In this document: in pieces, positions 1 to 6,935 of the stretch | How the letters are laid out: each line of letters starts with the position of its first letter | How positions within the stretch are numbered: the stretch's first letter is position 1 | NCBI RefSeq assembly: GCF_934754915.1 | Contig: NZ_CAKVKB010000120.1 | Location: forward strand, 1 to 10,479 | Length of the DNA: 10,479 bases | Direction: 5' to 3' | From: an uncultured Clostridium sp. | GTDB lineage: Bacteria; Bacillota; Clostridia; Clostridiales; Clostridiaceae | Notes under the pieces: model-generated | The model's database searches: none | What the model was told of the DNA's origin: nothing | The model's input: only the letters and a program-made list of their open reading frames with translations | Translations under genes and position numbers: made by a program

Positions 1-61
1 TGAAAAAGTCTAATTTACCTAATTATCACATTAACCATAACACTAAGGAAGATACTGTTTT

Positions 62-88
62 ATTAAGCGCTTACGTTGTATATACAAC
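62..88. promoter_or_regulatory. palindrome pair, candidate operator (cre-like core plus 14-base palindrome)
   Basis: Two perfect palindromes lie side by side: AAGCGCTT at 65-72 and GTTGTATATACAAC at 75-88. The first, with its flanks (62-75), fits the inner part of the CcpA cre consensus (WAANCGNTWNC) but misses the outer T-G and A. Neither is followed by the GC-rich stem and T-run of a good terminator in the minus direction. They could form an operator for a gene beyond the left edge, or could be chance. This is a sequence observation only. Confidence 0.25.
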
Positions 89-131
89 AGCATCCATTTT
101 TTTATTAAAAATTTTAACATCTTACTTTAAA

Positions 132-308
132 TTACTTGTATCTTTTTAATACATTCACTTTTTCTTTTAAATCATTTATATCCATTTTAATCTCGTCCTA
201 CCATACTTCTAAATTTCTAATGCTTAGTCTTATCTCACTCCTGTAATTTTGTATTGCACTAATATTATTATTCCTTAGCTTTAAAATATTTAGAATTTCA
301 TTTTCCAT
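132..308 (-). pseudogene. short coiled-coil-like reading frame interrupted by TAG
   Basis: From ATG 308, with GAGG nine bases upstream, the frame reads MENEILNILKLRNNNISAIQ, then NYRSEIRLSIRNLEVW, a TAG at 198-200, then DEIKMDINDLKEKVNVLKRYK and a TAA at 132-134. The spaced Leu/Ile/Val residues and many Glu/Lys are typical of the small coiled-coil hypothetical proteins common in clostridia. Protein-like sequence continues after the TAG in the same frame, so a single nonsense change in a 58-residue protein is the simplest reading. A 36-residue intact product cannot be ruled out. Function unknown. Confidence 0.45.
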
Positions 309-352
309 TAATGTATACCTCATTATAATTTAATTAAATATATTTTTATCAG

Positions 353-634
353 TCACTGCTCCTCTTCTATTATGTTCTTTACTCTTTCAAAATCCTCTAT
401 TCTGCCAACACTTAAATTTATATCTTTATTTTGAAAATATTTTCCTTCACCTTTTACACATCAAACCTTAAATTTATTCTGATGTTATATATATTAATGT
501 AACCAAAACTATCTTGCCTTTTTCGGTGAATTTAATATGTATGAAATTATTGGTTTCCCATTTATTTCTCTCATTACTTTTTCTAAAAATCTTTCTTTTC
601 ACATTCTTGCTTGAATTATACATACAACTTTCAT
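353..634 (-). pseudogene. degenerate SpsF-type nucleotidyltransferase (spore-coat/glycan cytidylyltransferase family)
   Basis: Starting at ATG 634 the frame reads MKVVCIIQARM, then TGA at 599-601, then KERFLEKVM and INGKPIISYILNSPKKAR, then TAG at 509-511. IIQARM-GS-x-RLPGKVM-x-EINGKP is the opening signature of SpsF proteins (COG1861), and the TGA falls exactly where the first Gly of MGS belongs (GGA to TGA). A neighbouring frame carries on with KIVLVTLIYITSE. The original frame resumes near 454 with GEGKYFQNKDINLSVGRIED and then FERVKNIIEEEQ, ending in TGA at 353-355; this resembles the C-terminal VDxxEDxExVKxII of the family. Only about 94 codons separate the two ends, against roughly 240 in intact relatives. 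The gene therefore has a large internal deletion as well as nonsense and frameshift changes. It lies 66 bases after the ATP-grasp gene. Confidence 0.75.
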
Positions 635-700
635 AAATACGTCTCATTTTTTATTGATAATTTATGAATTTCATTACATAACCTCTAATTAACAATTATT

Positions 701-1693
701 TTAACCTATAAATACTGCATCATCAAATCTTAACATTGTTTTTTCATTAAAATCATTTATAAATGGTATTTCTCTACCCTCAAGCATATTACTTAATGCC
801 TTTCCATAATCTGCACCACATTCAAAACTTAACGGAACTCCTCCTCCAAAACGAGGATTTATCTCGAGAAGATAAATCTCATCTTTATCTGTTTTAAAAA
901 ATTGAATTGTAATGGGTCCAATAGCTCCAGTACTATTTTTATCCTTTAACTCATTTAATGCCTCTAAAATCTTTACTGTTTCATTTATAATACATTTATC
1001 TTTAACAGTTTTACTTTTAACAACTTCTCCACTTCTTACTTCCAACCTTATTCTAGGTATTACATAAACAGGTCTTCCTTTGAAATCAACAAGAGTATCA
1101 ACAGTATATTCTATTCCTTTTATGTATTTCTGAATTATTCCATTTTCCACATAATCTTTAAAAAATATAAGTTCTTTAATATTATTAATTTTAAAAGCAT
1201 TGTTACTTCCCATCCCATCTGCTGGTTTAATGAACAGCGGAAACTTTGATTCTTCTTTATTTACTATTATTGATTCAATTTGTTTATCTGTATACACCTT
1301 TGGATTTTTAATATTCTTTTTTGTAAAATATTTTGATGTTTTAAATTTATCTTTACAAACATTGATAATCTGACTACTACTTAATAAAAGTGTTGTATTT
1401 ATATTTTTAAAATCATCCTTATGGCTATTTAATATAGAAAATTCTCCTTCATGAAGAGGTATTAATAATTCTACATTTTCTTTTTCACATATTTTAAGCA
1501 ACTCACATATGTAATTTTTATCCGCGACCTTTGGTATTTTATAAAATTTATCTACAAAATATTTGCATGGATTTAAAATACTTGCATCAACTCCTATTAT
1601 CTTAAAACTTTTTCTTAAATGCTTTATAAGCTGAACTTTCTTCCCTATGGATGTTACAAGTACTATTTTTTTGTTAGCAGCTTTATTATTCAT
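701..1693 (-). CDS. ATP-grasp ligase of the carbamoyl-phosphate-synthase-like group
   Basis: This is a 330-residue stand-alone ATP-grasp enzyme. Such enzymes couple ATP hydrolysis to joining a carboxylate, through an acyl phosphate, to an amine or other nucleophile. Residues 1-100 form the pre-ATP-grasp Rossmann-like domain (KKIVLVTSIGKKVQLIKHL, then GVDAS). FPLFIKPADGMGSNNA (151-166) provides the ATP lysine Lys156 and the glycine loop. IIQKYIKGIEYTVD (186-199) is the hinge/adenine region. EIYLLEINPRFGGG (272-285) supplies the metal-binding Glu277 and Asn279. The core is complete, so the enzyme should be active. Related proteins occur in polysaccharide and flagellar glycan islands, where an amino-acid or acyl decoration is a reasonable but unproven job. 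An AAGGGGA ribosome site lies about eight bases before the ATG at 1693. Decayed genes lie on both sides, so it may be a survivor of a once larger gene set. Confidence 0.85.
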   Translation of the reverse strand: MNNKAANKKIVLVTSIGKKVQLIKHLRKSFKIIGVDASILNPCKYFVDKFYKIPKVADKNYICELLKICEKENVELLIPLHEGEFSILNSHKDDFKNINTTLLLSSSQIINVCKDKFKTSKYFTKKNIKNPKVYTDKQIESIIVNKEESKFPLFIKPADGMGSNNAFKINNIKELIFFKDYVENGIIQKYIKGIEYTVDTLVDFKGRPVYVIPRIRLEVRSGEVVKSKTVKDKCIINETVKILEALNELKDKNSTGAIGPITIQFFKTDKDEIYLLEINPRFGGGVPLSFECGADYGKALSNMLEGREIPFINDFNEKTMLRFDDAVFIG

Positions 1694-1749
1694 ACTACTT
1701 TCCCCTTTTTACAAGTTTTACAGTTATATAATAATCTTTTTTATCACTA

Positions 1750-2103
1750 CTACAATTGCAATGTTTCTTGTGATAACCTTGCTTTATTAAATTCTTTTAA
1801 GCTTCAAACTATTGAACTATCCAATACCCCTATATTTATTTCGTTATGTAAATAATATGATATTTTATACCATGTACACCAGCTTACTCTATCATATTCC
1901 TCCATATTAACTCATCACCTAATTTAGCATTGTCATATTTATAATTTTTTAAACACCAAAAAGCTTATATTGTGCAGTTAATTTTTTTCATTTTATACAA
2001 TAAATAGCCTTGTTTTCTTCCTATCCTTTTTTATTTCTTTATCTATCATAACAATATCACCAAAAACAATGGTTTTTACATAAGATCGCTTTTGGTTTAA
2101 TGT
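1750..2103 (-). pseudogene. decayed coding sequence, perhaps a PemK/MazF-like toxin remnant
   Basis: The 410 bases between the sulfatase-like gene and the ATP-grasp gene contain no intact gene, but several short protein-like stretches follow each other in the same direction. Read from 2100 down to 1993, the frame gives TIVFGDIVMIDKEIKKD and then KKTRLFIV before a TAA. A shifted frame gives YDNAKLGDELIWRNM. The first frame resumes at 1905 with MEEYDRVSWCTWYKISYY, then NEINIGVLDSS, a TGA at 1804-1806, SLKEFNKARLSQETLQL, and a TAG at 1750-1752. GDIVMID followed by KKTR recalls the start of PemK/MazF toxins, but the match is short and the family call is speculative. A 33-codon frame at 1804-1905 does have an AGGTGATG site upstream, so a tiny peptide gene is an alternative. 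Confidence 0.4.
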
Positions 2104-3831
2104 TTAATTCTCAAATAAAGATTTTATCTTTCCTATTATTTCTTTATCAAATATTTCTTCATCATTAACTTTGTTAAAATATCTAATTTTATCATTTCCT
2201 GTAACAACACATTTATATTTATCAGTTATATATACTGTAAATCCATATAAGTAATCTTCTAATCCAGCTTTTAAATAATTCTTTATTATTATGTTGTTCT
2301 GCATTTTAGAAAATTTAAAATACACTTTATTTTCAGAATCTATAACAATTTGTTGTTTTTCTAAAATCAAATTCATAATTTTATTAAAATTCATCAATGT
2401 ATTTAAACCATCAATTTTTTTTCTGTTAATGTGCCCACCTGTTATTACCAAAGGCACATGTACTCTATCATCATGCCATCCAGCTAAAGTTTTTATATCT
2501 TTTAATTCGTATGTAGCTTTCTCAATTATCTGGCCATGATCACTAAATAGTATTTTTAATGTTTTATCACCTAAAATATTGTAATAATATTCTGTAACTT
2601 TATCTACATAACTTAAACATTCACTATATTGATTATTATATTCATCTTGAGATTGTGGGTATAATTCATCTCCACTAAATGGAGTCAAATGCGCAATAGG
2701 TAATTTTTCGTGATTTCCACATAAATGTGGTGGATGAGTTTCCTGCCAAAAATACAATATATAAATGTTTTTGTTTTCTTGTGAACTAATCATATTACAA
2801 ATAGCATTCCATATTGTTAATGTAGCATAGTTTCCATCAAAATATTCAATTTTTTCCCCATCAATAATATTCCAATAACCAGAATAGATTTTTATCTTAT
2901 ATCCTTGTTCTTGAGCTTTTTTTATAAAAGCACATTGATCATCTTTAACTGTTGTATTATCTCTAATTTGAGAACTATCTGGGTCTAAACCAGTCAAAAT
3001 AGTTGGAACTGATTCATATGTCGTTATTGATGGCGAATATAAATTTGTAAAGTATGTACTTTTATCTAATATACTATTTACATATTTCATTTTTGTTTGT
3101 TTCGAAAATACATCCTTATACCTTAAAGCATCCCAATAAAAAATAAATATATTATTTTTTGCCACATTATCAATTTTACTTTTTATTTCTGCTTCTATGT
3201 TTTCAATTTCATTTAATAATTTTCTTATTTCATTATTTCTTGAATAATTATTCTCTAAATATACTTTTATGTATTTTTTTGCATTATTTATATCTCTTAT
3301 CCCCAAATAATTTAATATTATTTTTTTTAATGTATCTTCCTGTTTGTTTTCTTTAAATAATTTGTTTAAATTATAAAGTTCCATATACACACTTGTATCA
3401 TAATAAAATGGTGCTTTTAAGTTTATTCCTTTATCACCTAGTCTTTTATATATATTAACAACTTCAACATCTATGTTCATATCTTTAATTTGATTTTCAA
3501 TTGTTTTTGCAGAAAAAAATGATGAAATAAAAATTGTATCCAACTTTTTCAATTCATCTATTCTAGGATATTTTATATTAAATTTAAGTAATGTTTTCCC
3601 ATCTTTACTTTTATTATTATCTATAATAAATTTTGCATCCTTCATTTCAATAGAAAAATATTTGTATAATTGTGTTGTATGATCACCAGAACCCCATATT
3701 GCAAATTTTTTGTTTTCACATGTTTCTCTTAAAATTTTTCCCACTTCATGTAGAATATTTTTTCCTGATAAAAGTTTTTCACCAAATGCTTTCTCTATAC
3801 ATTTATCTAAATATTTATTATAATCTTTCAT
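2104..3831 (-). CDS. Soluble sulfatase/alkaline-phosphatase-superfamily protein with N-terminal Rossmann-like domain
   Basis: Residues about 41-125 form a small nucleotide-binding-like domain: KFAIWGSGDHTTQLYKYF, then KFIIDNN, then TIFISS. This module is often attached to polysaccharide enzymes. A helical linker (about 150-225) follows, then a sulfatase-fold domain (about 226-490). Its likely active-site residues are Asp234 in FYWDALRY, a threonine nucleophile in SITTYESVPTILTG (Thr270 or Thr271), Asp431-His432 in FSDHGQ, and His453/His458 in GWHDDRVHVPLVITG. The TxxSVP context resembles phosphoethanolamine transferases more than the Cys/Ser-x-Pro-x-Arg of true sulfatases, so phosphotransfer or phosphodiester cleavage is more likely than sulfate hydrolysis. 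I see no signal peptide or membrane helix, which suggests a cytoplasmic enzyme. GGAGG lies just before the ATG. It stands 259 bases after the SDR gene. Substrate unknown. Confidence 0.8.
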   Translation of the reverse strand: MKDYNKYLDKCIEKAFGEKLLSGKNILHEVGKILRETCENKKFAIWGSGDHTTQLYKYFSIEMKDAKFIIDNNKSKDGKTLLKFNIKYPRIDELKKLDTIFISSFFSAKTIENQIKDMNIDVEVVNIYKRLGDKGINLKAPFYYDTSVYMELYNLNKLFKENKQEDTLKKIILNYLGIRDINNAKKYIKVYLENNYSRNNEIRKLLNEIENIEAEIKSKIDNVAKNNIFIFYWDALRYKDVFSKQTKMKYVNSILDKSTYFTNLYSPSITTYESVPTILTGLDPDSSQIRDNTTVKDDQCAFIKKAQEQGYKIKIYSGYWNIIDGEKIEYFDGNYATLTIWNAICNMISSQENKNIYILYFWQETHPPHLCGNHEKLPIAHLTPFSGDELYPQSQDEYNNQYSECLSYVDKVTEYYYNILGDKTLKILFSDHGQIIEKATYELKDIKTLAGWHDDRVHVPLVITGGHINRKKIDGLNTLMNFNKIMNLILEKQQIVIDSENKVYFKFSKMQNNIIIKNYLKAGLEDYLYGFTVYITDKYKCVVTGNDKIRYFNKVNDEEIFDKEIIGKIKSLFEN

Positions 3832-3881
3832 CTATTTCCTCCACAAACTATATTAGCAACACTTTTTAATATATTTTTCAT
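3828..3881 (-). CDS. possible 17-residue leader peptide overlapping the sulfatase-like gene
   Basis: A short frame begins with ATG at 3881, preceded by AAGGATGATTGA, which is a good ribosome site. It encodes MKNILKSVANIVCGGNR, and its TGA overlaps the ATG of the next gene as ATGA. The ribosome site of the next gene (GGAGGAAATAG) lies inside its last codons. This layout would allow translational coupling. There is no homology evidence, and in such AT-rich DNA a 17-codon frame can arise by chance, so this is only a candidate. Confidence 0.2.
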   Translation of the reverse strand: MKNILKSVANIVCGGNR

Positions 3882-4090
3882 TCAATCATCCTTGCAATTC
3901 TATACTTAACTAGAACTATATAATTAAAAAACTATGAATACATTAATAATTTTCAATTTTAGTATTGCTTTAATTTTTTCTGATTATCTTTACTCTTAAA
4001 TGCTCTAGAATTGCTATAATCTTTCGCCTATTTATTGTAAATTTTTCAAGTTAATATTCTCTTAAATGTTTGTTGCAGAATTAATCATAA

Positions 4091-5017
4091 TCAATCCCAT
4101 TGTTTGTAATAATTAATAGTTTTTTGTATTCCATCTTTAAGTGATACATTAGGAACAAACCCAACATCTTCAACTAATTCCTTTATATCAGCCCAAAGAA
4201 ACATTACTTGCTTATCTGAATACTGCAAATCTCCAATTCCGGTTCTATCTGTTATATTTAATTGATTGAAAATTTCTATAATTGCATCTTTTAATAAACA
4301 TTTTTTCCCACTTCCTAAACAATATACTTTTCCATTAACTCCCTTCTTAGCAAGTAAATAAAATGCATTTGCAGCATCATCACTGTACAAAAAATCCCAT
4401 ATTTGTTCACCCTTTGTAAAATGCACTTCTTCTTTGTTAATAAGTTTAATAATTGTTGATGATATAAGTGAATTTTTATTGTCCCATGGTCCATAAACGC
4501 TTAAAATCCTAGTCCATATATGTCTAATTCCTAATTTTTCACATAATATACGGCTCATCTGACCTGCACAAAGTTTTGCAATTCCATATCCATTTTCAGG
4601 CAAACATCTCATATCAGGAGTTAATCTACTCTCAACTCTACCATACTCTGCTTGAGAACCTGCACCAATAAATGTGTTACATCCAAGTCTTTTAGCTAAA
4701 TGTACTGCATCAAGAGTATATTTTATATTTTTATTCTGTAAATACATATCATCTCTCGCCATACCCGATGTTCCATCCCATGCAAAATGATAAAATACAT
4801 CATACTTTTCATTACTTGTTAATTGAAAATTTGACATCTCATTAAGGCTACATACAACTTTTTTTATAAGAGGATGATCCTGTATTTGTGATATTCTTAA
4901 AGATTCTTTTCTATAAAGCACTAAAACTTTAATATTTTCTTGAATTAACTTTGAAATTAATGCCATTCCAATAGCACCAGTAGCCCCTGAAATAACTACC
5001 CTTTTAAATATTGCCAT
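4091..5017 (-). CDS. NAD(P)-dependent extended SDR, sugar-nucleotide reductase/epimerase (RfbJ/YerF-like)
   Basis: This is an extended short-chain dehydrogenase acting on a nucleotide sugar. The Rossmann glycine motif is SGATGAIG (Gly11, Gly14, Gly17), the catalytic serine lies in GAGSQAEYG (Ser121), and the YxxxK pair is Tyr144 and Lys148 in ENGYGIAKLC. RILSVYGPWD, and WDFLYSDDAANAF near residue 215, are normal substrate-domain landmarks. The 308-residue length matches CDP-abequose/paratose synthases and the yersiniose reductase YerF. It follows the ThDP gene by only 25 bases, with an AGGAAG site about seven bases before the ATG, so the two are very likely co-translated. The expected role is reduction of the keto group left after dehydration, or of the side-chain ketone added by the ThDP enzyme. 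Epimerase or 4,6-dehydratase activity cannot be excluded from sequence. A 259-base gap follows, so it may be the last gene of the compact operon. Confidence 0.86.
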   Translation of the reverse strand: MAIFKRVVISGATGAIGMALISKLIQENIKVLVLYRKESLRISQIQDHPLIKKVVCSLNEMSNFQLTSNEKYDVFYHFAWDGTSGMARDDMYLQNKNIKYTLDAVHLAKRLGCNTFIGAGSQAEYGRVESRLTPDMRCLPENGYGIAKLCAGQMSRILCEKLGIRHIWTRILSVYGPWDNKNSLISSTIIKLINKEEVHFTKGEQIWDFLYSDDAANAFYLLAKKGVNGKVYCLGSGKKCLLKDAIIEIFNQLNITDRTGIGDLQYSDKQVMFLWADIKELVEDVGFVPNVSLKDGIQKTINYYKQWD

Positions 5018-5042
5018 CTCTCTAACTTCCTGCCTTTCCTAT

Positions 5043-6845
5043 CTATATTAAATCTAAATTTTTATTTCTATCATATTCATCTCTATCAAGAAAAGGATAC
5101 ATATCATCTATAGATGGCGAGACTATCTTTCCATTAGGTAAAATTTTAGAAGATAATTTAGGTTCAAAATTTTGAGATGGATCAATAATAACTTCACAAA
5201 TCATTGGTCCGTCACTATCCAGCATATTTCTTATTAATTTTCTTGATTCATCTATATTATCTATTTTTATATATGTTATTCCATAAGCCCAAGCAATTTT
5301 TTTCATGTCAGGAAAACTCAAACCATTTCCATCGCAAACCCCAATAAGCGGTGGATCAAAGAGATTATTTTGAGTTTGTCTAATAGAATGATATCCATTA
5401 TTATTTAGATATATTATTTTTATATTAAGATTATTATATACAACAGTTTGAAGTTCTTGAATATTCATTTGAAAACTTCCATCTCCATCTATGCAAATCA
5501 CTCTCTTTCCATTAAGTCCTATACTTGCTCCTATTGCAGCTGGAAAACCATATCCCATAGCTGCACATCCTGAATTAGTAAATAATCTTTGTCTCTTTTT
5601 TATTTTTGCTGCTTGAAATGTAATAACACATGCACTTCCATTTCCTGTTATTACATTATCTCCTTCTTCTAATTCATTAAATAATTCATTAATAAATGCA
5701 TATGGATTAACTGGAGATGATTTTTCATAGTATTTAGGTAACACTGCTGGATATTTTTTATTTATATTTTTACACCATTTAAGCCATCGTTTATGCATCT
5801 CATTACCTAATGCATAATCATATAATAAAACATCATCTATAACATCACGTACATTTGCCCATATTGGTAAATCAGCCTTAATTGTTGGCTTTTTCAATTC
5901 ATTTTCATCAATATCAATTATAATTTTATAGGCATTCTTTGCATAATCATTATAATTATAACTTATTTGTCTTATATTAAGCCTACATCCTAAAACCAGT
6001 AATAAATCACTATTTTCCACTACAAAATTTCCTCCACGTGTTCCAACAGTTCCTGGTCTTCCACAAAATAATGGATGTTCATCCCAAAGTACATCATGTG
6101 CATTCCATGCAGTTACAACTGGTATTTGAAGTTTATCAATTAATTTTATAAATTGATTATATGCTTTTCCTAAACGAATTCCACTTCCCGCCAAAATCAC
6201 TGGTCTTTTAGATTGTTTTATTTTTTCTAATATTTTAGGAGTAATAGATTTATCATAAATAGGATTTTCATTTGAAACTTCCTCAACATCAAAACCTCTA
6301 AGTTCATCTGTTTCAACAATAGCTGCTTGAACATCTAAAGGAATATCTAACCATACTGGACCTCCGCGCCCATTTAATGCAAGATATAAAGCTTTTTCAA
6401 GATGATATTTTATATCATTAGGTTCAGTTATCATACAGGCATATTTAGTCATAGGTGCCACAGAAGCCACTATATTATATTCTTGATCTCCAAGCTGCCT
6501 TAATGGCACATCAGTTGACCACAAGGTTGTTTCCCTCTTTACCTGTCCTGATATAATGAACATTGGGATGGAATCCAGCCACCCTCCTAATACACCTGTA
6601 ATAGCATTTGTTCCTCCCGGACCGCTTGTCACACACACCAACGCCAGCTTATTCGTCAATCTTGCATAAGCCTCAGCCGCAATTGAACACGCCTGTTCAT
6701 GGTGATTATAAGTACATTTAAGTCCCTCCTGATGCCCGAATGCATCATTTAAATGCATAGCTCCTCCTCCAGTTATAGTAAACACATGATTTACTCCATT
6801 TTTCACCATAAAATCAGCTATATATTTTGCTACTTTAATTTTCAT
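5043..6845 (-). CDS. ThDP-dependent acetolactate-synthase-like enzyme, probable sugar C-C ligase (YerE-like)
   Basis: This 600-residue enzyme has the three-domain layout of acetohydroxyacid synthase: PYR domain (about 1-175), central domain (about 200-345) and PP domain (about 375-560). The catalytic glutamate is Glu50 in NHHEQACSIAAEAYAR. The diphosphate/Mg motif starts at GDGS (454-457) and ends at NNN (481-483). TSGPGGTNAITG (73-84) is typical of the family. There is no neighbouring regulatory subunit (ilvN), and the context is sugar-nucleotide synthesis, so branched-chain amino-acid synthesis is unlikely. The best model is YerE of yersiniose synthesis, which moves an acetyl unit from pyruvate to the C4 ketone of a CDP-3,6-dideoxy-4-ketohexose. 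Donor and acceptor here are inferred, and FAD binding cannot be judged. AAGGAGA lies about seven bases before the ATG. The stop is 25 bases before the SDR gene. Codons in roughly 6480-6780 are noticeably more GC-rich than the rest. Confidence 0.87.
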   Translation of the reverse strand: MKIKVAKYIADFMVKNGVNHVFTITGGGAMHLNDAFGHQEGLKCTYNHHEQACSIAAEAYARLTNKLALVCVTSGPGGTNAITGVLGGWLDSIPMFIISGQVKRETTLWSTDVPLRQLGDQEYNIVASVAPMTKYACMITEPNDIKYHLEKALYLALNGRGGPVWLDIPLDVQAAIVETDELRGFDVEEVSNENPIYDKSITPKILEKIKQSKRPVILAGSGIRLGKAYNQFIKLIDKLQIPVVTAWNAHDVLWDEHPLFCGRPGTVGTRGGNFVVENSDLLLVLGCRLNIRQISYNYNDYAKNAYKIIIDIDENELKKPTIKADLPIWANVRDVIDDVLLYDYALGNEMHKRWLKWCKNINKKYPAVLPKYYEKSSPVNPYAFINELFNELEEGDNVITGNGSACVITFQAAKIKKRQRLFTNSGCAAMGYGFPAAIGASIGLNGKRVICIDGDGSFQMNIQELQTVVYNNLNIKIIYLNNNGYHSIRQTQNNLFDPPLIGVCDGNGLSFPDMKKIAWAYGITYIKIDNIDESRKLIRNMLDSDGPMICEVIIDPSQNFEPKLSSKILPNGKIVSPSIDDMYPFLDRDEYDRNKNLDLI

Positions 6846-6935
6846 GATCTATCTCCTTCTATATTTTTTATTTTACTATTCCAATATATTTTTATTTTTT
6901 CTTTTATCCTATAATCAAAACATATTTACACATTT

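Noticed and set aside
1694..1760. Promoter for the ATP-grasp gene (TTGTAG, 18 bases, TTATAT)
   Set aside because: The -35 match is only about half, and such boxes are frequent by chance in DNA this AT-rich.
1619..1855. Plus-strand frame of 78 codons
   Set aside because: It overlaps the ATP-grasp start and the decayed region; the composition is that of antisense AT-rich DNA (Phe/Tyr/Leu-rich), with no recognisable motif.
2059..2096. Inverted repeat ACCAAAA / TTTTGGT after the sulfatase-like gene, as a terminator
   Set aside because: Seven weak A/T-rich pairs around a loop of about 24 bases and no following T-run on the minus strand.
2291..2539. Plus-strand frame of 82 codons inside the sulfatase-like gene
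   Set aside because: Antisense shadow of a gene with clear catalytic motifs; no family features of its own.
3159..3356. Plus-strand hydrophobic frame that could pass for a membrane peptide
   Set aside because: The hydrophobicity comes from the complement of Lys/Asn/Glu-rich helical codons on the minus strand; no ribosome site stands out.
3672..3869. Plus-strand frame of 65 codons over the start of the sulfatase-like gene
   Set aside because: Antisense shadow of the N-terminal Rossmann-like domain; the composition is the usual Phe/Leu/Tyr-rich complement of AT-rich coding DNA.
3832..4090. Possible coding remnant between the SDR and sulfatase-like genes
   Set aside because: Short frames such as one reading INRRKIIAILEHLRVKII are present, but none matches a family I recognise; kept as ordinary intergenic DNA apart from the leader frame.
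5043..6845. Housekeeping acetolactate synthase (ilvB) for branched-chain amino acids
   Set aside because: No regulatory subunit or other ilv/leu genes nearby; the operon is devoted to a CDP-deoxysugar, and the C-terminal tail runs past the usual end.
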